Origin: Halococcus sediminicola
Lineage (GTDB): Archaea; Halobacteriota; Halobacteria; Halobacteriales; Halococcaceae
Assembly (NCBI RefSeq): GCF_000755245.1
Contig: NZ_BBMP01000022.1
Coordinates: 620,001-684,000, forward strand
Reading direction: 5' to 3'
DNA length: 64,000 bases
Shown piece by piece: positions 18,198 through 25,774 of this stretch. How positions within the stretch are numbered: position 1 is the stretch's first letter; each line of letters starts with the position of its first letter. The notes below the pieces were generated by a model. The model ran no database searches and had not been told where the DNA came from. It saw nothing but the letters and a program-made list of their open reading frames with translations. The translations under genes were made by a program, and so were the position numbers.

Positions 18198-19265
18198 TCA
18201 GAACTCGTTACAGACCGGAATCCCGACGTTGTCGTACTCGCCGAAGGCGGCGACCTTGTCGGGGACCTCCTCCAGCGAGATGGTCTCGGTGACGATGCGA
18301 CCGGGATCGAGTTTTCCGCGACTCATCATTCGGAACATCTCGTCGTACTCGTGGGGTGGCATTCCGTACGAGCCGTAGAACTCGCGTTCGTCCTGCACTA
18401 TCGTGTCCACCGGTAACGAAACCTCGCCGCCCTCCTCGGATGTCGTCAGCCCGATCTGGAGGTGCTGGCCGCCCGCCATCAGGCTGTTGACGGAGTTCCG
18501 GCAGGTCTCGGCGATGCCCAGGGCATCGACGCTCACCTCGACGCCGCGGCTCGACTGGGTGAACCCCTTGACCTGCTGGGGCACGTCCTTCACCTCGTCG
18601 GCCTTCACGACTTCGTCCGCACCGAGGTCTTCGGCCTTGTCGAGCGCCTCCTGATTCAGATCGACGCCGATGACGTTCGCGCCGAGCGCGTCGGCGACGT
18701 GGATCGCCGAGAGTCCGACCCCGCCACAGCCGTGCACCGCGACCCAATCGCCGGGGTCGACGTCGACCTTGTGGGCCACCCCATGGAACGCCGTGGCGAA
18801 CCGACAGCCGAGGCCGGCGACGTCGACCGAATCGACCCCGTCGGGGAGGACGATGGCGTTCTGGTCGGCGACTCTGACTGGGTACTCCTCGGCGTAGGCC
18901 CCCTGCTGGAAGTCGAGAAAGCCCATCGGCACCGAGCGCTCGCAGATGTTCGCTCTCCCTGCTCGGCAGTGGACGCAGGTGCCGTCGCTCATGTTGAAGG
19001 GGTTCGTCACGCGATCGCCCTCCCGGATGCGCTCGACGTCCTCGCCGACCTCCACGACCGTGCCCGCGGGTTCGTGGCCGAAGACCAGTCCGGGGCGCAT
19101 CATCAGCCCGATCCAGTCCCAGTCGCCCTTCCAGGCGTGCCAGTCCGACCGACAGACCCCACAGGCCTCGGTCTCGACGACGATCCCATCGGAATCGGGT
19201 TCGGGTCGGTCGATGTCCTTGATCTCCATCGGTTCCTCCGGTCCCTGAAAGACTACGGCGCGCAT
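18198..19265 (-). CDS. Zinc-dependent alcohol dehydrogenase
   Basis: A 355-residue medium-chain dehydrogenase that oxidises an alcohol or sugar alcohol with NAD(P). Catalytic zinc ligands are Cys38 (CGVCRSDWH), His64-Glu65 (GHEPAGT) and Cys154. The NAD motif is VHGCGGVGLSA with an acidic residue at the end of the second strand (VIGVDLN), favouring NAD. In the structural zinc lobe only Cys97, Cys100 and Cys108 remain; the first usual Cys is Asp94. ATG at 19265 is supported by GTTTAA 28 bases upstream. Confidence 0.9.
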   Translation of the reverse strand: MRAVVFQGPEEPMEIKDIDRPEPDSDGIVVETEACGVCRSDWHAWKGDWDWIGLMMRPGLVFGHEPAGTVVEVGEDVERIREGDRVTNPFNMSDGTCVHCRAGRANICERSVPMGFLDFQQGAYAEEYPVRVADQNAIVLPDGVDSVDVAGLGCRFATAFHGVAHKVDVDPGDWVAVHGCGGVGLSAIHVADALGANVIGVDLNQEALDKAEDLGADEVVKADEVKDVPQQVKGFTQSSRGVEVSVDALGIAETCRNSVNSLMAGGQHLQIGLTTSEEGGEVSLPVDTIVQDEREFYGSYGMPPHEYDEMFRMMSRGKLDPGRIVTETISLEEVPDKVAAFGEYDNVGIPVCNEF

Positions 19266-19290
19266 CGTCGCCCCATGCCGGGCCAGCGAC

Positions 19291-19296
19291 TTAAAC
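19291..19296 (-). promoter_or_regulatory. TATA box of the alcohol dehydrogenase gene
   Basis: On the minus strand GTTTAA is centred about 28 bases before the ATG at 19265, fitting a leaderless transcript. Confidence 0.5.
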
Positions 19297-19459
19297 CATT
19301 GGTACAGCATATCATAGCCCGGTTGACGCCGGTTTCGCGGTTATCCCTCTTCGTGATTCGTCGCGATGGATTCGACGACGAGTCGAGAACAGGGGGAGCA
19401 TAAAAACGGCCCGTCACCGGCGGAGGAACGCTTTTTATCGGTGGCGGCGAGTCCGATCT

Positions 19460-19996
19460 ATGGCGACCGACACCGGTTCGGGGACGCGCATGAGCGGCGA
19501 CGGGATACTGGCGGTGATCGCGGGGAGTTTCGTCGGCGCGATCCTCGTCGGTCTCGTCCTGCAGGCGGGTCTCGGCCGTGGTGGCATCCTCCAGTTCGGC
19601 GCGCTCGTCGCGCGGCCCGAATACAACGTCAGCTGGGCGCTGCTGTTCGTCCTGAGCACGCTGTTCACGCTTCTCTTCGTGCGCTTCGTCTCCCGCTCGA
19701 TCAACTCCTTCGTCAACCGCGTCATCGGCCTCTCGCGACGCAACGAGGTGTTCAAAGAGATCCTCGTGCCGCTGCTCCAGCGCTCTGCGCTCACCGTGAC
19801 GACGAACGCGCTCGGGATCATCTACGGGTTCGCCATCTGGCTCGTCGTGTATGTACTGTTCATCCCGCTCTGGCTCGCGTTCGTCATCGGCGTCGAGCAG
19901 GTGACGATTCCGAACCTCCAGTTCGCGGGTCTGCTCGCATGGCTGGGCTACGGCGCGCTCGTGGGCTTGCTCTACGGACTCATCATGGAGTCGTGA
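19460..19996 (+). CDS. Four-helix membrane protein, unknown
   Basis: A 178-residue integral membrane protein with about four helices (near 15-35, 55-75, 115-140 and 150-172) and an amphipathic cytosolic loop (NRVIGLSRRNEVFKEI). No family recognised. ATG at 19460 has TTTTTATC about 25 bases upstream; an in-frame ATG at 19490 would give a shorter form. It precedes the aIF1A gene in the same direction, but a separate TATA box lies between them. Confidence 0.7.
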   Translation: MATDTGSGTRMSGDGILAVIAGSFVGAILVGLVLQAGLGRGGILQFGALVARPEYNVSWALLFVLSTLFTLLFVRFVSRSINSFVNRVIGLSRRNEVFKEILVPLLQRSALTVTTNALGIIYGFAIWLVVYVLFIPLWLAFVIGVEQVTIPNLQFAGLLAWLGYGALVGLLYGLIMES

Positions 19997-20007
19997 CCTG
20001 CTGGAAG

Positions 20008-20015
20008 ATTTAAAC
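20008..20015 (+). promoter_or_regulatory. TATA box of the aIF1A gene
   Basis: ATTTAAAC is centred about 26 bases before the ATG at 20038 and just after the upstream stop codon (19996), so aIF1A has its own promoter and a leaderless mRNA. Confidence 0.6.
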
Positions 20016-20037
20016 CGCTCGCTGTCGAAGCCACGGT

Positions 20038-20322
20038 ATGAGCGACGGCAATCAGAAAAGTCTCCGGATGCCCGAGGAGGGCGAGGTGTTCGCCGTCGTC
20101 ACGGGCATGCACGGGGCCAATCGCGTGGGGGTTCGGTGTATGGACGGCACCGACCGCACCGCACGGATTCCGGGCCGGATGCAAAAGCGCGTCTGGATCC
20201 GCGAGGGCGACGTCGTGCTCGTCTCGCCGTGGGATTGGCAGGACGAGAAGGCCGATATCGAGTGGCGCTACGACAAGGGCGATGCCGACCGACTGCGAGA
20301 GGAGGGTCACGTTCAGGAGTAG
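20038..20322 (+). CDS. eif1A: Translation initiation factor aIF1A
   Basis: A 94-residue OB-fold factor that binds the ribosomal A site and helps 30S initiation. The core signatures [23 protein letters not shown] (split over residues 15-37), [16 protein letters not shown] and [17 protein letters not shown] are unmistakable. It heads a cluster with RIO1 kinase and a KH protein, a gene order widely kept in archaea. Confidence 0.97.
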   Translation: MSDGNQKSLRMPEEGEVFAVVTGMHGANRVGVRCMDGTDRTARIPGRMQKRVWIREGDVVLVSPWDWQDEKADIEWRYDKGDADRLREEGHVQE

Positions 20323-20344
20323 CGTGACACGCTTTCATCCGTCC

Positions 20345-20361
20345 AGTGCGCTCTGCGCACT
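20345..20361. repeat. Perfect 7-bp hairpin between aIF1A and rio1
   Basis: AGTGCGC-TCT-GCGCACT lies 22 bases after the aIF1A stop and 63 bases before the rio1 start. It may be an RNA stem at the aIF1A 3' end or a processing point within the cluster. Confidence 0.5.
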
Positions 20362-20424
20362 CCCGCGTCCCGTCCGCTTGCATCGCGCCGCGACCGCTCC
20401 GTCTGTGTCGGGGGTCGATACTCC

Positions 20425-21276
20425 GTGAGCGACGAGTACGGCCTGCTCGACGAGGAGGCGACCGACGCGCCGGGCGACGAGTGGGAACACCTCGACGTTT
20501 CGGACACCGCAGTCGACCGCACCGCCCGCACGCAGGACCGCGAATTTTCGAAGTTCCGCGAGCGCATCAAGGACGCCGACCAGTTCAAAGTCGAGGGCGG
20601 CGTCTTTGACGAGGCGACGCTGGGCGCGCTCTACACGCTGGTCCAGCACGGCCACATCGACGCGCTTGGCGGGCCGATCTCGACTGGAAAAGAAGCGCAC
20701 GTCTTCCTCGCGAGCGCCGGCGAGCGCGACGTCGCGGTGAAGATCTACCGCATCAACGCGAGTGACTTCACGCAGATGCGCCGGTATCTGGAGGGCGACC
20801 CGCGCTTCGAGGAGATCGGTGGCAAGAAAAAGAAGGTCGTACTCGCGTGGACGAAAAAGGAGTTCGCCAACCTCAAGCGAGCACAGGCGGCGGGTATCAG
20901 GGTACCCAACCCGCATGCGGTCGAGCGCAACGTCCTCGTGATGGAGTTCCTGGGCACCGACGGCGAGCGCGCCAGACGTCTCGGCGAGGTCCACCTCGAA
21001 AACCCGGAGACGGCCTACGAAGTCGTCCGCGAGTACATGCGCCGGCTCCATCGTGCCGGACTGGTCCACGGCGACCTCTCGGAGTACAACGTTCTGGTCC
21101 ACGATTCGCAACTGTGGTTCCTCGACCTCGGGCAGGCGGTGACGGTCCACCATCCCAATAGTCGAGAATTCCTCGAACGCGACTGCGAGAACGTGGCGAA
21201 CTTCTTCGCCCGGCAGGGTCTCGCCGTCGATGGTGAGACGCTGCTCGGGGACGTGACTGCCGTGCGCGAAGACTGA
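20425..21276 (+). CDS. rio1: RIO1-type serine/threonine kinase
   Basis: A 283-residue atypical kinase/ATPase acting in small ribosomal subunit maturation. The nucleotide loop is GGPISTGKEAHVF, the ATP-binding Lys106 is in VAVKIYRI, the catalytic Asp217 in LVHGDLSEYN and the metal Asp234 in FLDLGQAV. The flexible loop around residues 130-140 is Lys-rich (GGKKKKV), unusual among these acidic proteins and typical of RIO1. Start is GTG at 20425. Confidence 0.95.
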   Translation: MSDEYGLLDEEATDAPGDEWEHLDVSDTAVDRTARTQDREFSKFRERIKDADQFKVEGGVFDEATLGALYTLVQHGHIDALGGPISTGKEAHVFLASAGERDVAVKIYRINASDFTQMRRYLEGDPRFEEIGGKKKKVVLAWTKKEFANLKRAQAAGIRVPNPHAVERNVLVMEFLGTDGERARRLGEVHLENPETAYEVVREYMRRLHRAGLVHGDLSEYNVLVHDSQLWFLDLGQAVTVHHPNSREFLERDCENVANFFARQGLAVDGETLLGDVTAVRED

Positions 21277-21301
21277 TTATCACGGGGGGCGTTCACACGG
21301 T

Positions 21302-21793
21302 ATGGAACCCACAGTCAGGGAGGCGACCGACGAGGACATCTCCGGCATCCAGCGTGTCGCGCGCCGCAGTTGGCCCGAGACCTACGGGAAGTTCCTGACC
21401 GAGGCGGCCATCGAGACCATCCTGAACGATTGGTACGCGGCCGACGAACTCGACGGTCAGATCGCCACACCGGAGAACGTCTATCTCGTCGCCGAGACCG
21501 ACGACATCGGCGGTTACGCGAGCGCCGCGCCGACCGCCAACGAGGAGGCCCAACTCTATGCGATCTACGTCGACCCCGACCACTGGGACGAGGGTCTCGG
21601 CACGGCGCTGCTCGACGGCGTTCGTGACCGTCTCGACGACCACGGCATTCGGCGGCTGCGCGTCGAGGTGCTCGCCGAGAACTCGGTGGGTGTCTCCTTC
21701 TACGAATCGCGCGGGTTCGAGCGCACCAGCGAGCGCGAGCGCGAGGTCGGCTCGCAGACGCTCGTCGAGTACGTCTACTACCGCGACGTGTGA
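21302..21793 (+). CDS. GNAT family N-acetyltransferase
   Basis: A 163-residue acetyl-CoA-dependent acetyltransferase. The acetyl-CoA loop is DEGLGTALLDG, preceded by YAIYVDPDHWD and followed by ENSVGVSFYESRGFE. Substrate unknown. It lies between rio1 and the KH gene, which are neighbours in other archaea, so modification of a ribosomal or translation protein is an attractive but unproven idea. ATG at 21302, 25 bases after the rio1 stop. Confidence 0.88.
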   Translation: MEPTVREATDEDISGIQRVARRSWPETYGKFLTEAAIETILNDWYAADELDGQIATPENVYLVAETDDIGGYASAAPTANEEAQLYAIYVDPDHWDEGLGTALLDGVRDRLDDHGIRRLRVEVLAENSVGVSFYESRGFERTSEREREVGSQTLVEYVYYRDV

Positions 21794-21837
21794 GGTGCGT
21801 GCGAAGAGTTGAAATCGTCGGGTTTCGTAGGGCGAAT

Positions 21838-22386
21838 ATGCGACACGTGACGATTCCGCAGGACCGCATCGGCGTCCTCATCGGCGAGGGCGGCGCGACG
21901 ATGCGCGACATCGAGGAACGCGCGGGCATCCGTCTCGATATCGACTCCGAGACCGGCTCGGTCGGCGTCGAATCGGTCGACGACCCGGTACAGGGGCTGA
22001 AGGGTCCCGACATCGTCCGGGCCATCGGCCGCGGCTTCGCGCCCGAGGACGCCCTCACCTTGCTCGAAGACGAGATGATGCTGCTCGAACTCATCGACAT
22101 CGAGGCCGCCACACGAAACGACAACGACCTCACGCGCAAGAAAGGCCGCCTCATCGGCGAGAACGGCCGCACACGGCAACTGATGGCCGAACTCTCCGGC
22201 GCGTCGGTCGTCATCTACGGCACCACCGTGGGTGCTATCGGCACGCCAGAGGAGGTCGAGGTGGTCAGAAACGCCGTCGAGATGATCCTGGATGGTGCGC
22301 CCCACGGCGCGGTCTACTCGTACCTCGAACGCAAGCACAACGAACTGAAGAGTCCCGGCATGGAATACCACCAGTACACCGGCTAA
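21838..22386 (+). CDS. KH-domain RNA-binding protein (Pno1/Dim2-like)
   Basis: A 182-residue archaeal protein with two KH domains. The first carries IPQDRIGVLIGEGGATMRDIEE and the second KGRLIGENGRTRQLMAE. It corresponds to eukaryotic Pno1/Dim2, which binds 18S rRNA near its 3' end, and pairs functionally with RIO1. ATG at 21838 is the family start; a GTG 16 codons upstream overlaps the GNAT gene end. The stop overlaps that of the convergent tetR gene. Confidence 0.93.
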   Translation: MRHVTIPQDRIGVLIGEGGATMRDIEERAGIRLDIDSETGSVGVESVDDPVQGLKGPDIVRAIGRGFAPEDALTLLEDEMMLLELIDIEAATRNDNDLTRKKGRLIGENGRTRQLMAELSGASVVIYGTTVGAIGTPEEVEVVRNAVEMILDGAPHGAVYSYLERKHNELKSPGMEYHQYTG

Positions 22387-23012
22387 GAACCGTCTTCAAC
22401 GCCTCTACCGTTTTCTTCGACGACCAATCGTGATTCGATATACGCGTCGAGTTCGTCGAGCACGGGCGTCACCGACGCGTCGGTCGTCACACGGGTGAGC
22501 ATCGCCCCGTTGACTGCCGTCATCAGCATGGTGGCCACCTGTTCGGGGTCGACCTCGTGAAAGACGCCCCGTTCGATGCCAGCACGCACGACGCTTGCGA
22601 TGCACTCGCGGAAGAACGCGTCCGTCTTTGCGAACTGCTCGCGGAACGCCGGGTCGTGGGTCGCCTGCGCCCGGAGTTCGGTGAGGGCGCTCGTGAATTC
22701 ACGGCGGTCGGCCGCGAGCGGGCCAGTGCGCACGCCGGCAAGCGACGCGCGTAGCTGTGCGCGCGGGTCCTCGCCGTCCTCGACGGCGACTTCGGTTCGG
22801 AACTGGTCGAGCATGTAGCCCAGGAAATCCACCAGCAGGTCGTCCTTGCCGTCGTAGTGGTGATAGACCAGCGAGACGCTCTTGTCGAACTCCGCGCCGA
22901 TGTGGGCGATGGTGAGATCCGCGTAGCCGTGTTCGCACAGCGCACGGTAGGTCGCGGCCATGATCGCCTCGCGAGTCCCGTCCGGCTCCTCGCCGAAGGG
23001 TTCCGACTTCAT
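22383..23012 (-). CDS. TetR/AcrR family repressor
   Basis: A 209-residue regulator. The N-terminal helix-turn-helix (MAATYRALCEHGYADLTIAHIG, then FDKSVSLVYHHYDGKDDLL) is standard TetR; the rest is a helical ligand domain with a C-terminal TetR_C segment. ATG at 23012 is chosen because a shared TATATA box lies 28 bases upstream; a TTG at 23033 would run through the operator. It is divergent from an ABC exporter that it presumably controls, with the operator-like palindrome at 23014-23033 touching its own start. Confidence 0.92.
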   Translation of the reverse strand: MKSEPFGEEPDGTREAIMAATYRALCEHGYADLTIAHIGAEFDKSVSLVYHHYDGKDDLLVDFLGYMLDQFRTEVAVEDGEDPRAQLRASLAGVRTGPLAADRREFTSALTELRAQATHDPAFREQFAKTDAFFRECIASVVRAGIERGVFHEVDPEQVATMLMTAVNGAMLTRVTTDASVTPVLDELDAYIESRLVVEENGRGVEDGS

Positions 23013-23013
23013 G

Positions 23014-23033
23014 TTGAGTGAATACTCATTCAA
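23014..23033. promoter_or_regulatory. TetR-type operator palindrome
   Basis: A 20-base imperfect inverted repeat of the TTGA-TGA-TA-TCA-TCAA kind, with 16 of 20 positions symmetric. It lies between the tetR start codon and the shared TATA box, where a bound repressor would block transcription of tetR itself and the TFB contact of the exporter promoter. Confidence 0.75.
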
Positions 23034-23037
23034 CAGC

Positions 23038-23043
23038 TATATA
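23038..23043. promoter_or_regulatory. Shared bidirectional TATA box
   Basis: The self-complementary TATATA is centred 27.5 bases before the exporter ATG (23068) and 28.5 bases before the tetR ATG (23012). One box can therefore serve two leaderless divergent transcripts. Confidence 0.6.
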
Positions 23044-23067
23044 CGCTCGCATCATCATTGAGAGACA

Positions 23068-24075
23068 ATGAATGCCATCGAAGCCACGGGTGTCGAACTC
23101 ACCTATTCCGATGGGACCGAGGCGGTGCGTGGCATCGACCTCGCGATCCCGGAGGGCGAGTTCTTCGGCTTTCTCGGGCCGAACGGTGCTGGCAAGACGA
23201 CAGCCATCAAGACCTTCACCACCCTGCTCTATCCGACCGCCGGCACGGTGACGGTCAACGGGTTCGACGTCATCGAGGAGGCCCAATCCGTTCGGGAGAC
23301 CATCGGCTATATGGCTCAAGAGACCAGCGTCGACGAGGAACTCACCGCCCGCGAGAACATCAAGTTCGCCTGCGAGGCCTACGGCGTCTCCCGGGACGAG
23401 CGCAAAGCGCGCATCGACGAACTGCTCGATCTCGTGGATCTGGCCGACGTCGCCGACAAGGAGGCGACGGAGTTCTCGGGCGGGATGAAAAAGCGCCTCG
23501 ACGTGGCGACCGCGCTCGTCCACGAACCACCCCTCGTGTTTCTCGACGAACCCACAACGGGACTGGACCCCAAGGCCAGGATCCGCCTCTGGGAGTACTT
23601 CCGCGAGATCAACGAGCAGGGGACGACCGTATTCCTCACGACGCAGTATCTGGAGGAGGCCGACGAACTCTGCGACCGGCTCTCGGTGATCCAAGATGGG
23701 AAGATCGTCGCCACGGACGCGCCCGACACGCTGAAATCCGAGGTCGGCGGCGACGTGCTCGCCATTACGATCGACGACGCGAGCGAGGAACGGCGAGCGC
23801 GCGCCGAGGAGGTCGCCCGCGAGTCGGGGCTGTTCGCGGACGGCACGGTCGAGCGCACCGACGACGGCATCAGCGTCGCCTCCGAGCACGCCCGCAGCCG
23901 CGGGACCGACCTGTTGGTGGCACTCCGTGACGCCGGCTTCACCGTCACGGGATTCGACGTGCGCTCACCGACGCTGGACGACGTGTTCCTCGCCATCACT
24001 GGCGAACCGGCGAGCGAGGACGAGGAAACGAGTGCCGACATCGAGCAATCGGCCGCGCCGGAGGCCGCCCGATGA
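23068..24075 (+). CDS. ABC exporter ATP-binding protein (DrrA-like)
   Basis: A 335-residue ATPase of the ABC-2 drug/antibiotic exporter class. Walker A is GPNGAGKTT, the signature is FSGGMKKRL, Walker B is VFLDEPTTGLDP and the switch His is replaced by Gln in the TTQYLEEAD segment, as in many DrrA proteins. The C-terminal 110 residues form the usual accessory domain, followed by an acidic tail. It overlaps the permease gene by four bases (ATGA) and is divergent from the TetR gene. Confidence 0.95.
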   Translation: MNAIEATGVELTYSDGTEAVRGIDLAIPEGEFFGFLGPNGAGKTTAIKTFTTLLYPTAGTVTVNGFDVIEEAQSVRETIGYMAQETSVDEELTARENIKFACEAYGVSRDERKARIDELLDLVDLADVADKEATEFSGGMKKRLDVATALVHEPPLVFLDEPTTGLDPKARIRLWEYFREINEQGTTVFLTTQYLEEADELCDRLSVIQDGKIVATDAPDTLKSEVGGDVLAITIDDASEERRARAEEVARESGLFADGTVERTDDGISVASEHARSRGTDLLVALRDAGFTVTGFDVRSPTLDDVFLAITGEPASEDEETSADIEQSAAPEAAR

Positions 24076-24953
24076 GCACCGTCGAGGCGGGCAACAGCAA
24101 CGGCTTTCTCGTCGACGTCTGGATAAACCTCAAGCGCTGGCTGGTCAAAACCACCCGCAACCCGTTCGTCGTCGTCGGCTCGCTCGTCCAGCCGGTCATC
24201 TTTCTGGTGCTCTTTACCGAGGTGTTCGGCGGCGCGGTCGGCGGCGCGCTCAGTCAGGCGCTCGGTCCGGACATTTCCTACGTGACCTATCTTACTCCTG
24301 CTATCATCATCCAGTCGGCGCTCGTCGCCGCAGCCGGTTCGGGCATCGGACTCGTCGACGACATGGAGAACGGCATGTTCGAGAAGGTGCTCGTCTCGCC
24401 CATCAACCGCGCGGCGATGTTCCTCGGGAAGTCGCTCTCGGAGATCGTGCGCATCATCGTCCAGACGCTCATCATCCTCGCGCTCGGCTACGTCCTGCTC
24501 TGGTTCGATACTGGAGGAGCCGTCGGCACCTACATCGAGACCGGAATTTTGGGCGCGCTCGGCATCATCCTCATCGCCATCGTCTTCGCGGTCTGGTTCA
24601 CCGCCTTCTCGAACATCGTCGCGCTCGTCACCGAAGACCAGGAGTCGACCATCATCGGCGCGAACCTGCTCCAGTTCCCGCTCCTGTTCGTCTCCAGCGC
24701 CTTCCTGCCGGTCGATATCCTGCCGAACTGGGTCCAGACCGTCGCCACGTTCAATCCCATCACCTACGGCGTCGACGCCGCCCGCGCGCTGATGCTCGGG
24801 CGCGATGTCTTGACGGTGATCGACGTGACAGCCTTCGGCGGCATCTGGAACACCCTGATCCCATCCTTTGCCATCCTGCTCGCGCTCGATGTCGCCCTCG
24901 GCGCGATCGCGGTGCGATTCCTGAACCGGGCGTCGAGTTCGAGCGCGCAGTAA
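24072..24953 (+). CDS. ABC-2 type exporter permease
   Basis: A 293-residue membrane protein with about six helices and the ABC-2 core VSSAFLPVDILPNWVQTVATFNPITYGVDA (residues roughly 215-245). It forms the membrane part of the exporter with the upstream ATPase. The substrate may be a drug or lipid; the TetR regulator beside it suggests efflux of a toxic compound. It ends against the convergent PhnP-like gene without spacer. Confidence 0.93.
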   Translation: MSTVEAGNSNGFLVDVWINLKRWLVKTTRNPFVVVGSLVQPVIFLVLFTEVFGGAVGGALSQALGPDISYVTYLTPAIIIQSALVAAAGSGIGLVDDMENGMFEKVLVSPINRAAMFLGKSLSEIVRIIVQTLIILALGYVLLWFDTGGAVGTYIETGILGALGIILIAIVFAVWFTAFSNIVALVTEDQESTIIGANLLQFPLLFVSSAFLPVDILPNWVQTVATFNPITYGVDAARALMLGRDVLTVIDVTAFGGIWNTLIPSFAILLALDVALGAIAVRFLNRASSSSAQ

Positions 24954-25772
24954 TCAGAGGTCGTACCGTTCGCCATCGACCGCGAGTGGCTCTTCGAATG
25001 CCTCGTCGGCGGGAAAGAAATGTGAGACGTGGACCAACCGCGTTCTCGTGGCTCCGAGTTCGTCGGCCAACGAGAGCGCCCCCTCGCGGGTCATGTGTTT
25101 CGTGCCGAAGGTTCGGGGCACGTCCCCCGAATCGTGATGGCCGCCGCCGAGCGGGTGGTGTTCACAGAACGCCGCCGGCGCGATGGCGTCGGCGAGCAGG
25201 AGGTCCGGGTCGGCCAGTTTCTCGCGCGATGCGTCGGGAATCGCGTAGCTCGTGTCGCCGGTAATCGAGAGCTTTGCGTCCGCCCTCTCGATGACGACCC
25301 CATAACAGACGAGCGGCGGGTGGGATACCGGAACGAGCGTCACGTCGAAGCCACACGCCTCGAACGATTCCAACGGACGCTGCCCGTGTACCGAGAGCGC
25401 GTCGAGGTAGTCGTACTTTCGACTCACCGTGTCAGCGACGCTCTCGCCCGTTTTGGGGTCGGTCTCGTCCGTGGCATGGACCGGCAGCTCCGAGAAGAGT
25501 CGGAAGGCGTTGCCCAGTCCATCGAGATGGTCGAAGTGGATGTGCGTGACGAGCACCGCATCCGGGAGCCGTACATCGGTATCGAGGAACTGCTGGCGAA
25601 AGTCGGGACTCACGTCGACGAGTAGCGACTCGTCGGTTCGTTCGTTGCGCACGTGGACGGAAAACCGACTGCGCTCGACGTCCTTCTCGCGGGCGGCGGT
25701 GCAGGTGTCGCAGTCACAGCCGACGGTCGGTGTGCCGGTCGTGTCGCCGGTTCCCAGGAGCGTGACCTCCAC
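24954..25772 (-). CDS. PhnP-like metallo-beta-lactamase phosphodiesterase
   Basis: A 272-residue MBL-fold hydrolase. The metal motif is THIHFDHLDGLG, with later His in VSHPP, Asp in SITGDTS and His in LVHVSHF. The N-terminal GCDCDTC cysteines are the zinc motif of the PhnP family, which cleaves cyclic phosphodiesters such as ribose 1,2-cyclic phosphate. An inserted stretch (CEHHPLGGGHHDSG, His-rich) is unusual. GTG start at 25772 is two bases after the AAA ATPase stop, so they form an operon. Confidence 0.85.
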   Translation of the reverse strand: MEVTLLGTGDTTGTPTVGCDCDTCTAAREKDVERSRFSVHVRNERTDESLLVDVSPDFRQQFLDTDVRLPDAVLVTHIHFDHLDGLGNAFRLFSELPVHATDETDPKTGESVADTVSRKYDYLDALSVHGQRPLESFEACGFDVTLVPVSHPPLVCYGVVIERADAKLSITGDTSYAIPDASREKLADPDLLLADAIAPAAFCEHHPLGGGHHDSGDVPRTFGTKHMTREGALSLADELGATRTRLVHVSHFFPADEAFEEPLAVDGERYDL

Positions 25773-25774
25773 GA

